The notes under the pieces: generated by a model
The model's input: the letters and a program-made list of their open reading frames with translations, nothing else
Told to the model about the DNA's origin: nothing
Database searches by the model: none
Assembly: GCF_004804315.1 (NCBI RefSeq)
Contig: NZ_SRXX01000001.1
Span: 62,001 to 126,000 of the forward strand
Reading direction: 5' to 3'
DNA: 64,000 nucleotides
From: Flagellimonas onchidii
GTDB lineage: Bacteria > Bacteroidota > Bacteroidia > Flavobacteriales > Flavobacteriaceae
Shown: positions 27,797-36,314 of the stretch, piece by piece
Numbering within the stretch: the first letter of the stretch is position 1
Layout of the letters: the number at the start of each line of letters is the position of its first letter
Position numbers and translations under genes: made by a program

Positions 27797-29125
27797 ATGG
27801 AAAACAACAATACCGTAGTTCAGAAAAAGATATTGATTCCTTTTATTCTGATTACTTCGCTCTTTGCTTTATGGGGATTTGCCAATGACATCACCAATCC
27901 GATGGTCTCCGCATTCAAGAAAATCCTGGAACTGAACAATACTCAAGCATCATGGGTACAAGCTGCCTTTTATGGTGGATATTTCACCATGGCCCTTCCG
28001 GCCGCTTATGTGGTAAAGAGATTCTCATACAAAACAGGTATTCTGGCTGGATTGGCCCTTTATGCAACGGGAGCATTGCTATTTTACCCAGCAGCGGCCA
28101 AGGAGAACTACTTTTTCTTTTTAATGGCGCTATACATATTGACCTTTGGATTGGCTTTTTTGGAAACCACAGCCAATCCATTTATCATGTCCATGGGGTC
28201 GGAAGAGACTGCGACGCGACGATTGAATCTGGCCCAAGCATTCAACCCTATTGGTGCACTATCAGGTCTTTTTGTTGCCCAAACCTTTATTCTTGGAGCA
28301 TTGCAATCGGATGATTTGGATGCAAACGGCAATAGTGTCTATGAAACACTCTCAGAATCGGCAAAAGCCGCGGTTAAAACATCAGACCTAGCCGTCATTC
28401 GTGACCCATATGTTGGGTTAGGTTTATTCGTGCTCTTAATGGGCGTGATCATCATCTTGGTAAAAATGCCCGAAACAAAACAAAAGAACAGTTCTGTAGA
28501 CATGTTGGCATCCATAAAAAGAATTTTCAAAAGAGGTCATTTCACTGGAGGTGTCGTTGCTCAAACCTTCTACGTAGGAGCACAAATTATGTGCTGGACC
28601 TATATCTACCAATATGCAGAAAACATAGGTATAAACAATCAAGATGCTGTGAACTACGCCTATGCGGCCCTCGGTATTTTCCTTTTGGCCAGATTTATTT
28701 TCACATACATGCTGAAGTTTATCAACTCTGGAAAATTAATGCTGATTTTATCTTCGTTTGCTATTGTGTTTTGCCTCGGCACAATTTTTATTCAGGGGAT
28801 ATATGGATTATATAGTTTGGTAATGGTTTCATTCTGTATGTCTTTAATGTTCCCTACCATTTATGGAATAGCTCTAAATGGTTTAGGTGATGATGCCAAA
28901 ACCGGTTCTGCATTTTTGATAATGGCTATTGTTGGAGGAGCATTTATGCCAATACTTCAGGGAATGGTCCTTGATATAGGTGGTCCTGGATACAGCGACG
29001 TAAAGATTTTAGGAACACCAGAGGTGAACTTTTCCTTTATTCTACCATTATTATGTTTTGTGGTCACATTACTTTATGGTCTTAGTACATTGAAGAAATC
29101 GCGAAAAATAACAGTAAATTCATAA
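27797..29125 (+). CDS. fucP: FucP-type L-fucose:H+ symporter (MFS)
   Basis: A 442-residue major facilitator with about 12 membrane segments. The start (FILITSLFALWGFANDITNP), the loop FLETTANPFI, and GSEETATRRLNLAQAFNPIG are the signature of the fucose/galactose/glucose:H+ symporter family, and SFCMSLMFPTIYGIALNGLG is typical of its C-terminal half. It carries free fucose (or a related hexose) across the inner membrane. Its place downstream of fucosidase genes supports L-fucose as substrate; close relatives transport glucose/galactose, so specificity is inferred. The next gene starts 24 bp downstream, suggesting co-transcription. Confidence 0.9.
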   Translation: MENNNTVVQKKILIPFILITSLFALWGFANDITNPMVSAFKKILELNNTQASWVQAAFYGGYFTMALPAAYVVKRFSYKTGILAGLALYATGALLFYPAAAKENYFFFLMALYILTFGLAFLETTANPFIMSMGSEETATRRLNLAQAFNPIGALSGLFVAQTFILGALQSDDLDANGNSVYETLSESAKAAVKTSDLAVIRDPYVGLGLFVLLMGVIIILVKMPETKQKNSSVDMLASIKRIFKRGHFTGGVVAQTFYVGAQIMCWTYIYQYAENIGINNQDAVNYAYAALGIFLLARFIFTYMLKFINSGKLMLILSSFAIVFCLGTIFIQGIYGLYSLVMVSFCMSLMFPTIYGIALNGLGDDAKTGSAFLIMAIVGGAFMPILQGMVLDIGGPGYSDVKILGTPEVNFSFILPLLCFVVTLLYGLSTLKKSRKITVNS

Positions 29126-29149
29126 ATAGATAAGGTGACAAAGACCGAT

Positions 29150-30370
29150 ATGTCCATATCATCCAAAGCCAAAATATTCCCGGTCTTAGTATTCGCTTTG
29201 ATTTGCCTAACTAATTGCAAGGAAAAAAAAAGTGATGTTATGTCCAACACCGAGGTCTTTCAAAAGGGAACATTTGGATATGATGCCCTATTCATAAAAA
29301 AACACTTTCCCAATACTTTTATCCTCTCAAAAGGTAACAATCAAGTATTGATTACGCCCGAATTACAAGGACGTGTAATGTCAAGTACCTTGAACGGTTC
29401 CAATGGGTCAAGTTTTGGATGGATAAACTATGACTATATCGAATCTGGCGAAAGAAGCGACCAGTTCAACCCATTTGGAGGTGAAGATTATTTTTGGGTA
29501 GGGCCTGAAGGGGGGCAATTTTCTGTTTTTTTCAAGCCTGGCGCCAGTTTTGACTTTTCAAACTGGAAAGTTCCCAGTGCAATTGACACTGAACCTTTCA
29601 ATCTGGTTCGCAAAACAAATACAGAAGCTCATTTTCAAAAGGAAGCACAGTTTACCAATCATTCCAACAATACACTTCGGCTCAAAATAGACCGCACCAT
29701 CCGGTTACTGGACAAAACCAAGTCAGCTGAGTTGTTAGGTATCACTATGCCTAAAAATATACAAGCGGTAGGGTTCGAAAGTGAAAATGTAATTACAAAT
29801 ACGGGCACCTCTGAATGGACAAAAGAGTCGGGAATGCCATCGATTTGGATTCTTAGCATGCTCAAGTCTAAGGACAATATTGTTGTAACAATCCCTTTTA
29901 AAACTGGCAAAGAAGACAATCTAGGCAAAATAGTGACCGACGATTATTTTGGAAAGGTTCCTGCAAACCGTTTGAAGGTTTCTGATAGTGTGCTTTACTT
30001 TAAAGCAGATGGTAAAAAACGAAGCAAGATTGGTTTGTCACCCAAAAGAGCACTTCCTATCATGGGAAGTTTTAATCCTGATGACAAGATTCTGACAATA
30101 GCCCAATTTACAATTGAGGAAAATCAATTCGATTATGTAAACTCCCTTTGGAAAATCCAAGAACATCCATTTGAAGGTGATGCAATCAACTCGTATAATG
30201 ATGGTCCCTTAGAAAATGGAGAGCAATTAGGACCTTTCTATGAGTTAGAAAGTTCTTCTAGAGCTGCAGATCTTGGCCCTACTGAAACCCTGATGCATTA
30301 TCATAGGACTTTTCACTTCACGGGAGATGAACAACAATTAAAAAAAATTACTCCATGCCTCCTTGGATGA
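29150..30370 (+). CDS. DUF6786-like lipoprotein, C terminus altered by frameshift
   Basis: From ATG 29150 (an in-frame GTG at 29135 precedes it) the product has a lipoprotein signal (ALICLTNCKEKK) and a beta-rich body (GTFGYDALFIKKHFPNTFIL, QVLITPELQGRVMSSTLNGS, FGGEDYFWVGPEGGQFSVFF) like DUF6786-type proteins common near glycan-use genes; these look like aldose-epimerase-fold proteins but the function is unknown. The frame ends KKITPCLLG. Removing one A from the run of eight A's at about 30340 would instead give LKKLLHASLDEIRSVF and a stop at 30389, a much more natural end. The gene thus carries a one-base slip that changes the last ~9 residues and removes ~7. Confidence 0.75.
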   Translation: MSISSKAKIFPVLVFALICLTNCKEKKSDVMSNTEVFQKGTFGYDALFIKKHFPNTFILSKGNNQVLITPELQGRVMSSTLNGSNGSSFGWINYDYIESGERSDQFNPFGGEDYFWVGPEGGQFSVFFKPGASFDFSNWKVPSAIDTEPFNLVRKTNTEAHFQKEAQFTNHSNNTLRLKIDRTIRLLDKTKSAELLGITMPKNIQAVGFESENVITNTGTSEWTKESGMPSIWILSMLKSKDNIVVTIPFKTGKEDNLGKIVTDDYFGKVPANRLKVSDSVLYFKADGKKRSKIGLSPKRALPIMGSFNPDDKILTIAQFTIEENQFDYVNSLWKIQEHPFEGDAINSYNDGPLENGEQLGPFYELESSSRAADLGPTETLMHYHRTFHFTGDEQQLKKITPCLLG

Positions 30371-30530
30371 AATAAGAAGTGTCTTTTAGGGCATGGTAAT
30401 CGTACTCCATGAATACGTAGAAAGGATTATAGAAATACAGGTATATATAATTTTGAGCACTATGATACCAATATTGGTGATTTCAGAAAAAAAAAGAAGA
30501 AAAATACTTGAAGCATTAAGCAATTAAACC

Positions 30531-31643
30531 ATGAGCATCATGCCGTACAAGAACACCTATTCAACCACGCTCACTATTTTTATCCTCATGCTGGTCTGTT
30601 TATTCCCGATTACCAGTTTAAAGGCCCAGAACCAAAAACAACCTAATAAGATTATTTTTCTCATTGGTGACGGTATGGGATTGACGCAAATTTCTTCATT
30701 ATATGAACTTGGGCATTTGGAACATTCTAATTTCGAACGCTTTGACCACATTGGTCTCTTGAGGAACAATGCATCTAGCCATCAGATAACGGATTCGGCC
30801 GCTGGAGCAACCGCCTATGCCTGCGGTGTAAAAACCTACAATGGTTCAATTGGAATGGACAAGGACACTATTTTGGTAAAAAATATTGTAGAAATCTTAC
30901 CTAATGATGTTTGGAATACAGGACTTGTGGCTACTAGCTCTATTACACATGCGACTCCTGCTTCATTTTTCTCGCATGTTAAGCTAAGAAGGGAGCAAGA
31001 CTCCATTGCAGCTTGGATGCACAAGTCAAATGTGGACTATTTCGCAGGCGGAGGAACTCGTTTTTTTGAACAACGCCCAGATAGTCTCAATTATAGTGAT
31101 AGTCTGCGACTCAATAACTTTGAGGTGCTTTATCAACTGGATGTCAAAATGATCAACAATGACAAAAAATTGGGATTTCTTCTTGCTAAAGAAGGCATGC
31201 CTAAAATGACTGAAAATCGAGGTGAATTTCTAATCGATGCAAGTCAAATAGCCATGGACTACTTATCAAAAAAAGGCAATAATTTCTTTTTGATGATCGA
31301 AGGCTCACAAATTGATTGGGGAGGGCATGCGAACGATGCAGAATACATCATTACAGAGATGCTAGACTTTGATAAAACCTTGGGTGCCGTTCTCGATTTT
31401 GCCGAAAAAGATGGAAACACATTGGTCTTGGTAACCGCAGATCATGAAACCGGTGGTTTCGCCTTATCTTCAACAGGAGGAAATTACAATGAAGTACAAG
31501 GTACATTTTCTACCGGAGGTCATACCTCCACTATGATTCCGATTTTTGCTTATGGCCCCGGAAGTGATTCATTTACTGGAATTTACGAAAACTATAAAGT
31601 ATTCCATAAAATCATGCACGTTCTGAATCAAAAAAATCATTAG
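30531..31643 (+). CDS. Alkaline phosphatase (PhoA-type)
   Basis: The 370-residue protein has a signal peptide (FPITSLKAQ) and the alkaline phosphatase motifs: metal-binding IIFLIGDGMG, nucleophile serine in DSAAGATAYACG, ATSSITHATPASFFSHV, the second metal set in VTADHETGGFAL, and a final histidine in STGGHTSTMIPIFAYG. It is secreted to the periplasm and hydrolyses phosphomonoesters with two zinc and one magnesium. A later ATG (30540) could also serve as start. It is the last plus-strand gene of the glycan locus; whether it works on phosphorylated glycans or is simply a neighbour is not clear. Confidence 0.92.
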   Translation: MSIMPYKNTYSTTLTIFILMLVCLFPITSLKAQNQKQPNKIIFLIGDGMGLTQISSLYELGHLEHSNFERFDHIGLLRNNASSHQITDSAAGATAYACGVKTYNGSIGMDKDTILVKNIVEILPNDVWNTGLVATSSITHATPASFFSHVKLRREQDSIAAWMHKSNVDYFAGGGTRFFEQRPDSLNYSDSLRLNNFEVLYQLDVKMINNDKKLGFLLAKEGMPKMTENRGEFLIDASQIAMDYLSKKGNNFFLMIEGSQIDWGGHANDAEYIITEMLDFDKTLGAVLDFAEKDGNTLVLVTADHETGGFALSSTGGNYNEVQGTFSTGGHTSTMIPIFAYGPGSDSFTGIYENYKVFHKIMHVLNQKNH

Positions 31644-31666
31644 CACAAAATTCTTTAGCAATCCTA

Positions 31667-31685
31667 AAAACCCAAAAAGGGTTTT
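31667..31685. terminator. Bidirectional terminator between convergent genes
   Basis: AAAACCC and GGGTTTT arms around an A5 loop sit between the phosphatase stop and the stop of the convergent gene, overlapping the latter's stop codon region. T/A runs on both sides let it act in both directions. Confidence 0.65.
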
Positions 31686-32295
31686 AATCCAATTTATTCT
31701 TTAGTGAGTCAAGTGTTAACTGAGTCTGTTCTAATTCCAATATCAGTTTTTGATTATCTTGCCGGTGCTGTGAATGTATTTGTTCCAGTTTTCTTTCAAA
31801 CTCATCCAGCGGAACATACTCAGGTTCTAACAAAATGCTATTTAAGATGCTCAAAAGAGTAAACACAAAACTTACTACAATTGCAGAAATCAGAACAAAC
31901 AACAATAATTTTTCCTTTTTAGGTTTGGGAGCATGTTTGGTCAATAACTTTTTTTCTTCTTTGGATAAACCTCGATTGGTTTCGAGTTGATCCAAAAAAA
32001 CGTCCCATTTCTCTTCTTCCTTTATGTGCATATCCTTGAAGCCCCCTTCTCCCAAGAATTTAGCCGTGGTAGGTGTTGATGCCAACATGAAGATTGCAGC
32101 TCCGTTACCACTCATTATATCTAATAGCGAAGCGTCATATTCCTGAATTTCCTTGATCAGTTTTTTTGCAAAATTCAAACTGTAATTAGGTCGTAGAAAC
32201 TCATCATATAGAACTTGGGCTTCAAAATAATCCCTTCGTCCCAATGCGTATTTTAGAAAACGGTCTTTTAATTCTGCCTTAAAAAATTCGCCCAT
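31684..32295 (-). CDS. Hypothetical single-pass membrane protein with coiled coil
   Basis: 203 residues. The N-terminal ~125 residues are hydrophilic and helical (FLKYALGRRDYFEAQVLYDE, TNRGLSKEEKKLLTKHA); a single transmembrane segment lies at about 132-155 (LLFVLISAIVVSFVFTLLSI); the tail is a likely coiled coil (KLEQIHSQHRQDNQKLILEL) ending LDSLKNKLD. No family was recognised. It stands alone between the alkaline phosphatase and clpS. The topology suggests a cytoplasmic N domain and an extracytoplasmic coiled tail. Confidence 0.7.
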   Translation of the reverse strand: MGEFFKAELKDRFLKYALGRRDYFEAQVLYDEFLRPNYSLNFAKKLIKEIQEYDASLLDIMSGNGAAIFMLASTPTTAKFLGEGGFKDMHIKEEEKWDVFLDQLETNRGLSKEEKKLLTKHAPKPKKEKLLLFVLISAIVVSFVFTLLSILNSILLEPEYVPLDEFERKLEQIHSQHRQDNQKLILELEQTQLTLDSLKNKLD

Positions 32296-32389
32296 TTTCT
32301 TTTAGAAAATTCTATTGTTGGTGTTAATTACAAATGTAGTGGTCAAATGAAAATACAGTGTTAATTGAACATTATAGGTTTGAATCCAA

Positions 32390-32665
32390 TTAAACAATTT
32401 CAGCGCTTAGACCCGCTTCCAAAAGTTTGGAGCATTTTGGTTTTAGAAAGGAATATTCGCCAGTTTTCACCGTACACTTTCCATTATAGTGCACTATCAA
32501 TGAACATTGTTCCGCTTGCTCAGGAGTATGTTCGCAAACTTTTATCAAAGTTTCAATAACATGATCAAATGTATTTACATCATCATTGAACAGAACAATT
32601 TCGCTCTGATCTACAATCTCTTCCTCTAAAAGTACTTCCTCTGATACCTTTTCCTTGATACCCAT
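32390..32665 (-). CDS. clpS: ATP-dependent Clp protease adaptor ClpS
   Basis: From ATG 32665 the protein has 91 residues, the normal ClpS size; an in-frame ATG at 32713 would lie inside prmA and is rejected. The motif EIVLFNDDVNTFDHVIETL is the ClpS signature, with the N-degron pocket residues (N-D-D, H) in place, followed by EQAEQCSLIVHYNGKC. ClpS binds the N-terminal domain of ClpA/ClpC and delivers N-end-rule substrates. The gene starts 20 bp after prmA on the same strand, as in many Flavobacteriia. Confidence 0.95.
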   Translation of the reverse strand: MGIKEKVSEEVLLEEEIVDQSEIVLFNDDVNTFDHVIETLIKVCEHTPEQAEQCSLIVHYNGKCTVKTGEYSFLKPKCSKLLEAGLSAEIV

Positions 32666-32685
32666 GATTGTTGAATTAATCAATT

Positions 32686-33513
32686 CTAATTTACATATTT
32701 TGCTGAAACCCAATTATTCTTTTCCAGTTTTTTTGCAATTTTCAAAGCATAATCTTCGCATTTTGAGGAAATTACCTCTAAATCTTGCATATAAAAGCCA
32801 CTTAAAAAAAGTAATCCGCCTGGATTTAGGCATTTGGCATAAACTGGAATGTCTTCCAACAAAATATTCCTATTGATATTGGCAAGGATAACATCATACT
32901 TTTTATCCACCAACAAACTGCTGTCACCTTGATAAATTTCAATCTTGCCACAATGGTTTCGCTCCACATTTTCTTTGGAATTTAAGAAGCACCATTCATC
33001 AATATCAATGGCATCCAATTTAGTAGCGCCACGCATTTCAGCCAAAATGGCCAAAACTCCGGTGCCACATCCCATATCCAAGACCGATTTACCTTGAAAA
33101 TCAGTGTCCAAAATATGCTGAAGCATCATATGAGTAGTTTCATGATGACCTGTCCCAAAGCTCATCTTTGGTTCTATGACAATGTCATATTCCACGTCTT
33201 CCGGATGATGAAAAGGGGCCCGAACCATACACTTACCTCCAACTTTAATGGGATGGAAGTTCTTTTCCCACTCGGCATTCCAATTTTGCTGTTCAATCTC
33301 TTTGCTCGACCAAGTAATTTTGAAATTGGGGTTTCCCAAAATGTGAAGTTCATCCAAACGGGTTTCTTCCCAATCTGATTGAAGAACGTAGGCCAACAAG
33401 CCTGTGTCGGTTTCAACAAAACTTTCAAAACCAACCTCGCCCAATTCAGCAATTAAAATATCTGATGCTGGTTGTAACGGGTCGATTTTGAAATCGTACT
33501 CAATATAAGTCAC
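32686..33513 (-). CDS. prmA: Ribosomal protein L11 methyltransferase PrmA
   Basis: 275 residues with an N-terminal substrate-binding part (TYIEYDFKIDPLQPASDILI) and a SAM-dependent methyltransferase domain: FGTGHHETTHMMLQHI, motif I SVLDMGCGTGVLAILAE, acidic loop LDAIDID, and motif IV YDVILANINRNILLEDIP (the N-I-N variant of the NPP-like motif of PrmA). It trimethylates lysines and the N terminus of ribosomal protein L11. It lies between tpiA and clpS in a conserved order. Confidence 0.95.
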   Translation of the reverse strand: MTYIEYDFKIDPLQPASDILIAELGEVGFESFVETDTGLLAYVLQSDWEETRLDELHILGNPNFKITWSSKEIEQQNWNAEWEKNFHPIKVGGKCMVRAPFHHPEDVEYDIVIEPKMSFGTGHHETTHMMLQHILDTDFQGKSVLDMGCGTGVLAILAEMRGATKLDAIDIDEWCFLNSKENVERNHCGKIEIYQGDSSLLVDKKYDVILANINRNILLEDIPVYAKCLNPGGLLFLSGFYMQDLEVISSKCEDYALKIAKKLEKNNWVSAKYVN

Positions 33514-33526
33514 ACTATATTAAATA

Positions 33527-34276
33527 TTAGATAGCTTTGATAATGGCAATAAAATCATCTGCCTTTAGCGATGCTCCACCGATAAGACCTCCATCCACGT
33601 CAGGTTTTGAGAAAATATCAGATGCATTTGCCGGTTTTACACTTCCTCCATACAAAATGGAAACACCTTCTGCAACGGACTCATTATAAGCTTCTGCAAT
33701 TGTTTTTCTGATAAAAGCGTGCATTTCCTGTGCTTGTTCCGGACTTGCTGTCTCGCCAGTGCCGATTGCCCAAACGGGCTCGTAAGCCAATACAATGTTT
33801 TTCCAAGCATTTGCGTCTAAATCAAACAATGCGTTTTTCAGTTGACTTTCAACTACGGCAAAATGATTTTCAGATTTTCTTTCCTCCAGTTCTTCACCGA
33901 AGCAAAAAATAACAGTCATTTCCTTGTTTAAAGCAGTCTTGACTTTTTTAGCCAACAGGTCGTCCGCTTCTCCAAAAAGGGAACGTCTTTCTGAGTGACC
34001 CAGAATTACCGTGTCAACGTGGATATTCAAAAGCATATCCGCAGAGATTTCTCCTGTATAAGCTCCGCTATCAGCAAAATGCATGTTTTGGGCCGCAACT
34101 TTTATGGTGGATGATTGAAGACTTCTTTGTGCTTGAGCCAAATTGACAAATGTAGGGGCCACAATAACGTCTACATGGGTATCGGGCAGTTTTGCAGAAA
34201 GTTCGGACAATAATACTTCCGTCTCTTCAAGATTCTTGTTCATTTTCCAGTTTCCTGCAACTATTTGGGTTCTCAT
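33527..34276 (-). CDS. tpiA: Triosephosphate isomerase
   Basis: 249 residues, full length. Substrate lysine in VAGNWKMN (K11 region), catalytic histidine in VILGHSERRSLFGE, catalytic glutamate in IVLAYEPVWAIGTGETASPE, and the phosphate-gripping GGSVKPANA and GGLIGGASL. It interconverts dihydroxyacetone phosphate and glyceraldehyde 3-phosphate in glycolysis. It starts 44 bp after the four-helix-bundle gene and is followed by prmA after 13 bp. Confidence 0.97.
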   Translation of the reverse strand: MRTQIVAGNWKMNKNLEETEVLLSELSAKLPDTHVDVIVAPTFVNLAQAQRSLQSSTIKVAAQNMHFADSGAYTGEISADMLLNIHVDTVILGHSERRSLFGEADDLLAKKVKTALNKEMTVIFCFGEELEERKSENHFAVVESQLKNALFDLDANAWKNIVLAYEPVWAIGTGETASPEQAQEMHAFIRKTIAEAYNESVAEGVSILYGGSVKPANASDIFSKPDVDGGLIGGASLKADDFIAIIKAI

Positions 34277-34320
34277 TTTGTTTGTTTTATGTTATTCTGT
34301 TTAGTGTCCTGAGTAATTGT

Positions 34321-34719
34321 CTATTCTTTTTTCTTGAACTTCACTCCTTTAATTTCAGAATTGCGAAGGTAGTACATAAATGCACCAATTTTGTTGATTT
34401 CCAATTCAGTTAACTCAATTCCCTTGTTATATTGGGCATCAGAAATCAATTTCTTATCATAGGCCCTATAAAATTGTGATTTCAGTTCGCTACAAGAACC
34501 TTTTGAAAAACTCAAAAAATTGTGAAATTCTTTATTGCCCCCTCTTCCAAAACCCTCGGCAATGTTATCCATAATCGAACCGGAACTGCGTTCCATTTGA
34601 TTTCTCAAGGCATAGTTTCTCCCTAAATCCGTTTGCTGAAAAAGCTCTTCAACAAATTGACAAATTTCCCTAGATATCTTCCAAACTTCTAAACCCTCAA
34701 AACTATCAACTCTCGCCAT
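34321..34719 (-). CDS. Four-helix bundle (S23/IVP-like) protein
   Basis: 132 residues of amphipathic helices: FEGLEVWKISREICQFVEEL, LRNQMERSSGSIMDNIAEGF, and FLSFSKGSCSELKSQFYRAY. The SS-S---NIAEG core is the mark of the four-helix-bundle family first found in 23S rRNA intervening sequences and related to the Avd proteins of diversity-generating retroelements. The function is unknown. It interrupts an otherwise conserved core gene order (DoxX-like gene to tpiA). The other member of the family at 35944-36285 is clearly divergent from it. Confidence 0.88.
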   Translation of the reverse strand: MARVDSFEGLEVWKISREICQFVEELFQQTDLGRNYALRNQMERSSGSIMDNIAEGFGRGGNKEFHNFLSFSKGSCSELKSQFYRAYDKKLISDAQYNKGIELTELEINKIGAFMYYLRNSEIKGVKFKKKE

Positions 34720-34759
34720 TGCACAGATTTAAAACAACAAATAGAAAAACCATGGACGT

Positions 34760-35854
34760 TTAAAACTCCAATTCATCAAGATCATTATAATGGACTTTTT
34801 GTAAAATAGTGCCTCTTTCCAAGACCAAAATCGCTGGATTGGAACGCACAATGGTCTTCAATGTGGTTTCGTCGGTGAAGTAAAAATCAAAATCAAGTCC
34901 GTATTCCTCTTTAATTTTATTTGCCCTGTCATTGCTAGAAGCGGACATGCCAATAACCTTATATCCCTTTTCCTTGGCTTTTGAAACCGCTGAAGCAACA
35001 TCTGCAAATGCATCGCGGTTACTCTTGGCCAAATCATAGGCAACCACCATCACTAGTTTATCTTCCTCCAAAATTGAAGAAGCCATATCTTCACCTTCTT
35101 TTTCTATGGTGAAATCATGAATGGGCGGCTCGTATCCTTTTTGGACCTCCGTGGTTTCAACTCCAATAAATTCTCCATCAACAGAAGGGTATTCTCCGTT
35201 AGTAACAACAATTTTATCCTGTCCGTTTACTTTGAATTGCCATGCATACTCATAAATGGGTTTGGGGGCATCTTCGGGAACGCTCATCCCTTCTTGAATG
35301 TTCGCTCCAATTTTATAAGGTCTAAAATCTACAGAAGGCAAATGGTTTAGCACCTGGTTTGCAAACAAGACACATGTAACAAGTGATACACCTGCAATAA
35401 TCCAATTGGTCTTGGCATTGAATAGAGGAAGGATATATTTTTTACCAAAGAACAAAATCAGTATCAAAATCAACAGGATCACATCTTTGGTAAAGGATTC
35501 CCATGGTGTCAACTTCACAGCATCACCAAAGCAACCACAATCTGTTACTTTATTAAAGTAAGCGGAATAAAAAGTAAGGAAGGTGAAAAAGACAATCATC
35601 AACAGCAAACTCCAAATGGTAAGCTTTGGTTTAAACCCAATCAACAGCAATACCCCTAAAATGACCTCAACTATAACAACAAAAATGGAGATTCCCAGTG
35701 CTAGCGGCATCAAAAAGGGTAAATCCAGCACTCCTTGACTAAAGTATTCTTCCAGCTTAAATGAGAAGCCTACTGGGTCGTTCAGTTTGATCAGCCCACT
35801 TATGATGAACAGGATTCCTACGAAAATTCTAGAGACCCAAACCAAATATTTCAT
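34760..35854 (-). CDS. DoxX/MauE-like membrane protein (BT_3928 family)
   Basis: 364 residues. The N-terminal ~180 residues contain four or five transmembrane segments of the DoxX/MauE type (GILFIISGLIKLNDPVGFSF, ILGVLLLIGF, KVTDCGCFGDAVKLTPWESF). The rest is soluble and ends in a thioredoxin-like region (YKVIGMSASSNDRANKIKEE, PAILVLERGTILQKVHYND). The DCGCFGD motif is shared with MauE-like redox partners, which suggests a role in extracytoplasmic thiol chemistry, but the family is uncharacterised. It is a stable neighbour of tpiA and DUF1599 in Bacteroidota. Confidence 0.85.
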   Translation of the reverse strand: MKYLVWVSRIFVGILFIISGLIKLNDPVGFSFKLEEYFSQGVLDLPFLMPLALGISIFVVIVEVILGVLLLIGFKPKLTIWSLLLMIVFFTFLTFYSAYFNKVTDCGCFGDAVKLTPWESFTKDVILLILILILFFGKKYILPLFNAKTNWIIAGVSLVTCVLFANQVLNHLPSVDFRPYKIGANIQEGMSVPEDAPKPIYEYAWQFKVNGQDKIVVTNGEYPSVDGEFIGVETTEVQKGYEPPIHDFTIEKEGEDMASSILEEDKLVMVVAYDLAKSNRDAFADVASAVSKAKEKGYKVIGMSASSNDRANKIKEEYGLDFDFYFTDETTLKTIVRSNPAILVLERGTILQKVHYNDLDELEF

Positions 35855-35879
35855 ATTTCTTCAAAATAAAATTTCAATT

Positions 35880-35940
35880 TACAAGCACCAAATTCTAAAA
35901 AACAAATTCCAAAGTACAAGTTCCAAATTCCAATTTTTAT
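35880..35940. repeat. Short AC-rich imperfect repeats next to four-helix-bundle gene
   Basis: Imperfect copies of ACAAG...CCAAATTC and CAAATTCCAA follow one another immediately 3' of the four-helix-bundle gene at 35944. Such low-complexity tracts often flank genes of this family in Flavobacteriia; here they mark the boundary of an apparent insertion. Confidence 0.5.
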
Positions 35941-35943
35941 ATC

Positions 35944-36285
35944 TCAGATTTTGTTGATGATAGCAGAAAGGATTTTCCTAAGTTCTTCCGATTCCTGAAT
36001 CAAATCATTAAATCCATCTGAATCAGGGTTTCCCTTTTTTAAAAGTTTCAACCAATATCTGGATTCTTTTGCTTCTTTACGTGCTATTTTTAATCTAAAG
36101 GCCAAATCTTTTTCTCCAAGCTTTTCATTGGCTTCTATATAATTTGCCCCAACAGACCCCGAAGAACGTATCAATTGTTTTCCATCCTCAATATTGGCGA
36201 TTGATGTTTTCAATGATTTAACCAAAACCCTGCAATTGGATGCAAACTCAAAAGTCCTTTCTTCTAAATCATAAACTCTTGACAT
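35944..36285 (-). CDS. Four-helix bundle (S23/IVP-like) protein
   Basis: 113 residues, helical, with the family core QLIRSSGSVGANYIEANEKL and RLKIARKEAKESRYWLKLLK. It belongs to the same broad superfamily as the 34321 gene but a different branch (shorter, RSS-SV-AN-IEA form). No function is known; relatives are found in rRNA intervening sequences and as Avd accessory proteins. It lies between the DUF1599 gene and the DoxX-like gene, 29 bp after the former. Confidence 0.88.
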   Translation of the reverse strand: MSRVYDLEERTFEFASNCRVLVKSLKTSIANIEDGKQLIRSSGSVGANYIEANEKLGEKDLAFRLKIARKEAKESRYWLKLLKKGNPDSDGFNDLIQESEELRKILSAIINKI

Positions 36286-36314
36286 TATTCAACGGTTTTG
36301 GGATTTGGATTTTT

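Noticed and set aside
31684-32295. Toxin-antitoxin or defence gene (small membrane protein alone between terminators)
   Set aside because: No partner gene and no toxin or defence motif; left as hypothetical.
34321-36285. Diversity-generating retroelement (because of Avd-like proteins)
   Set aside because: No reverse transcriptase, template repeat or variable repeat is visible near the four-helix-bundle genes.
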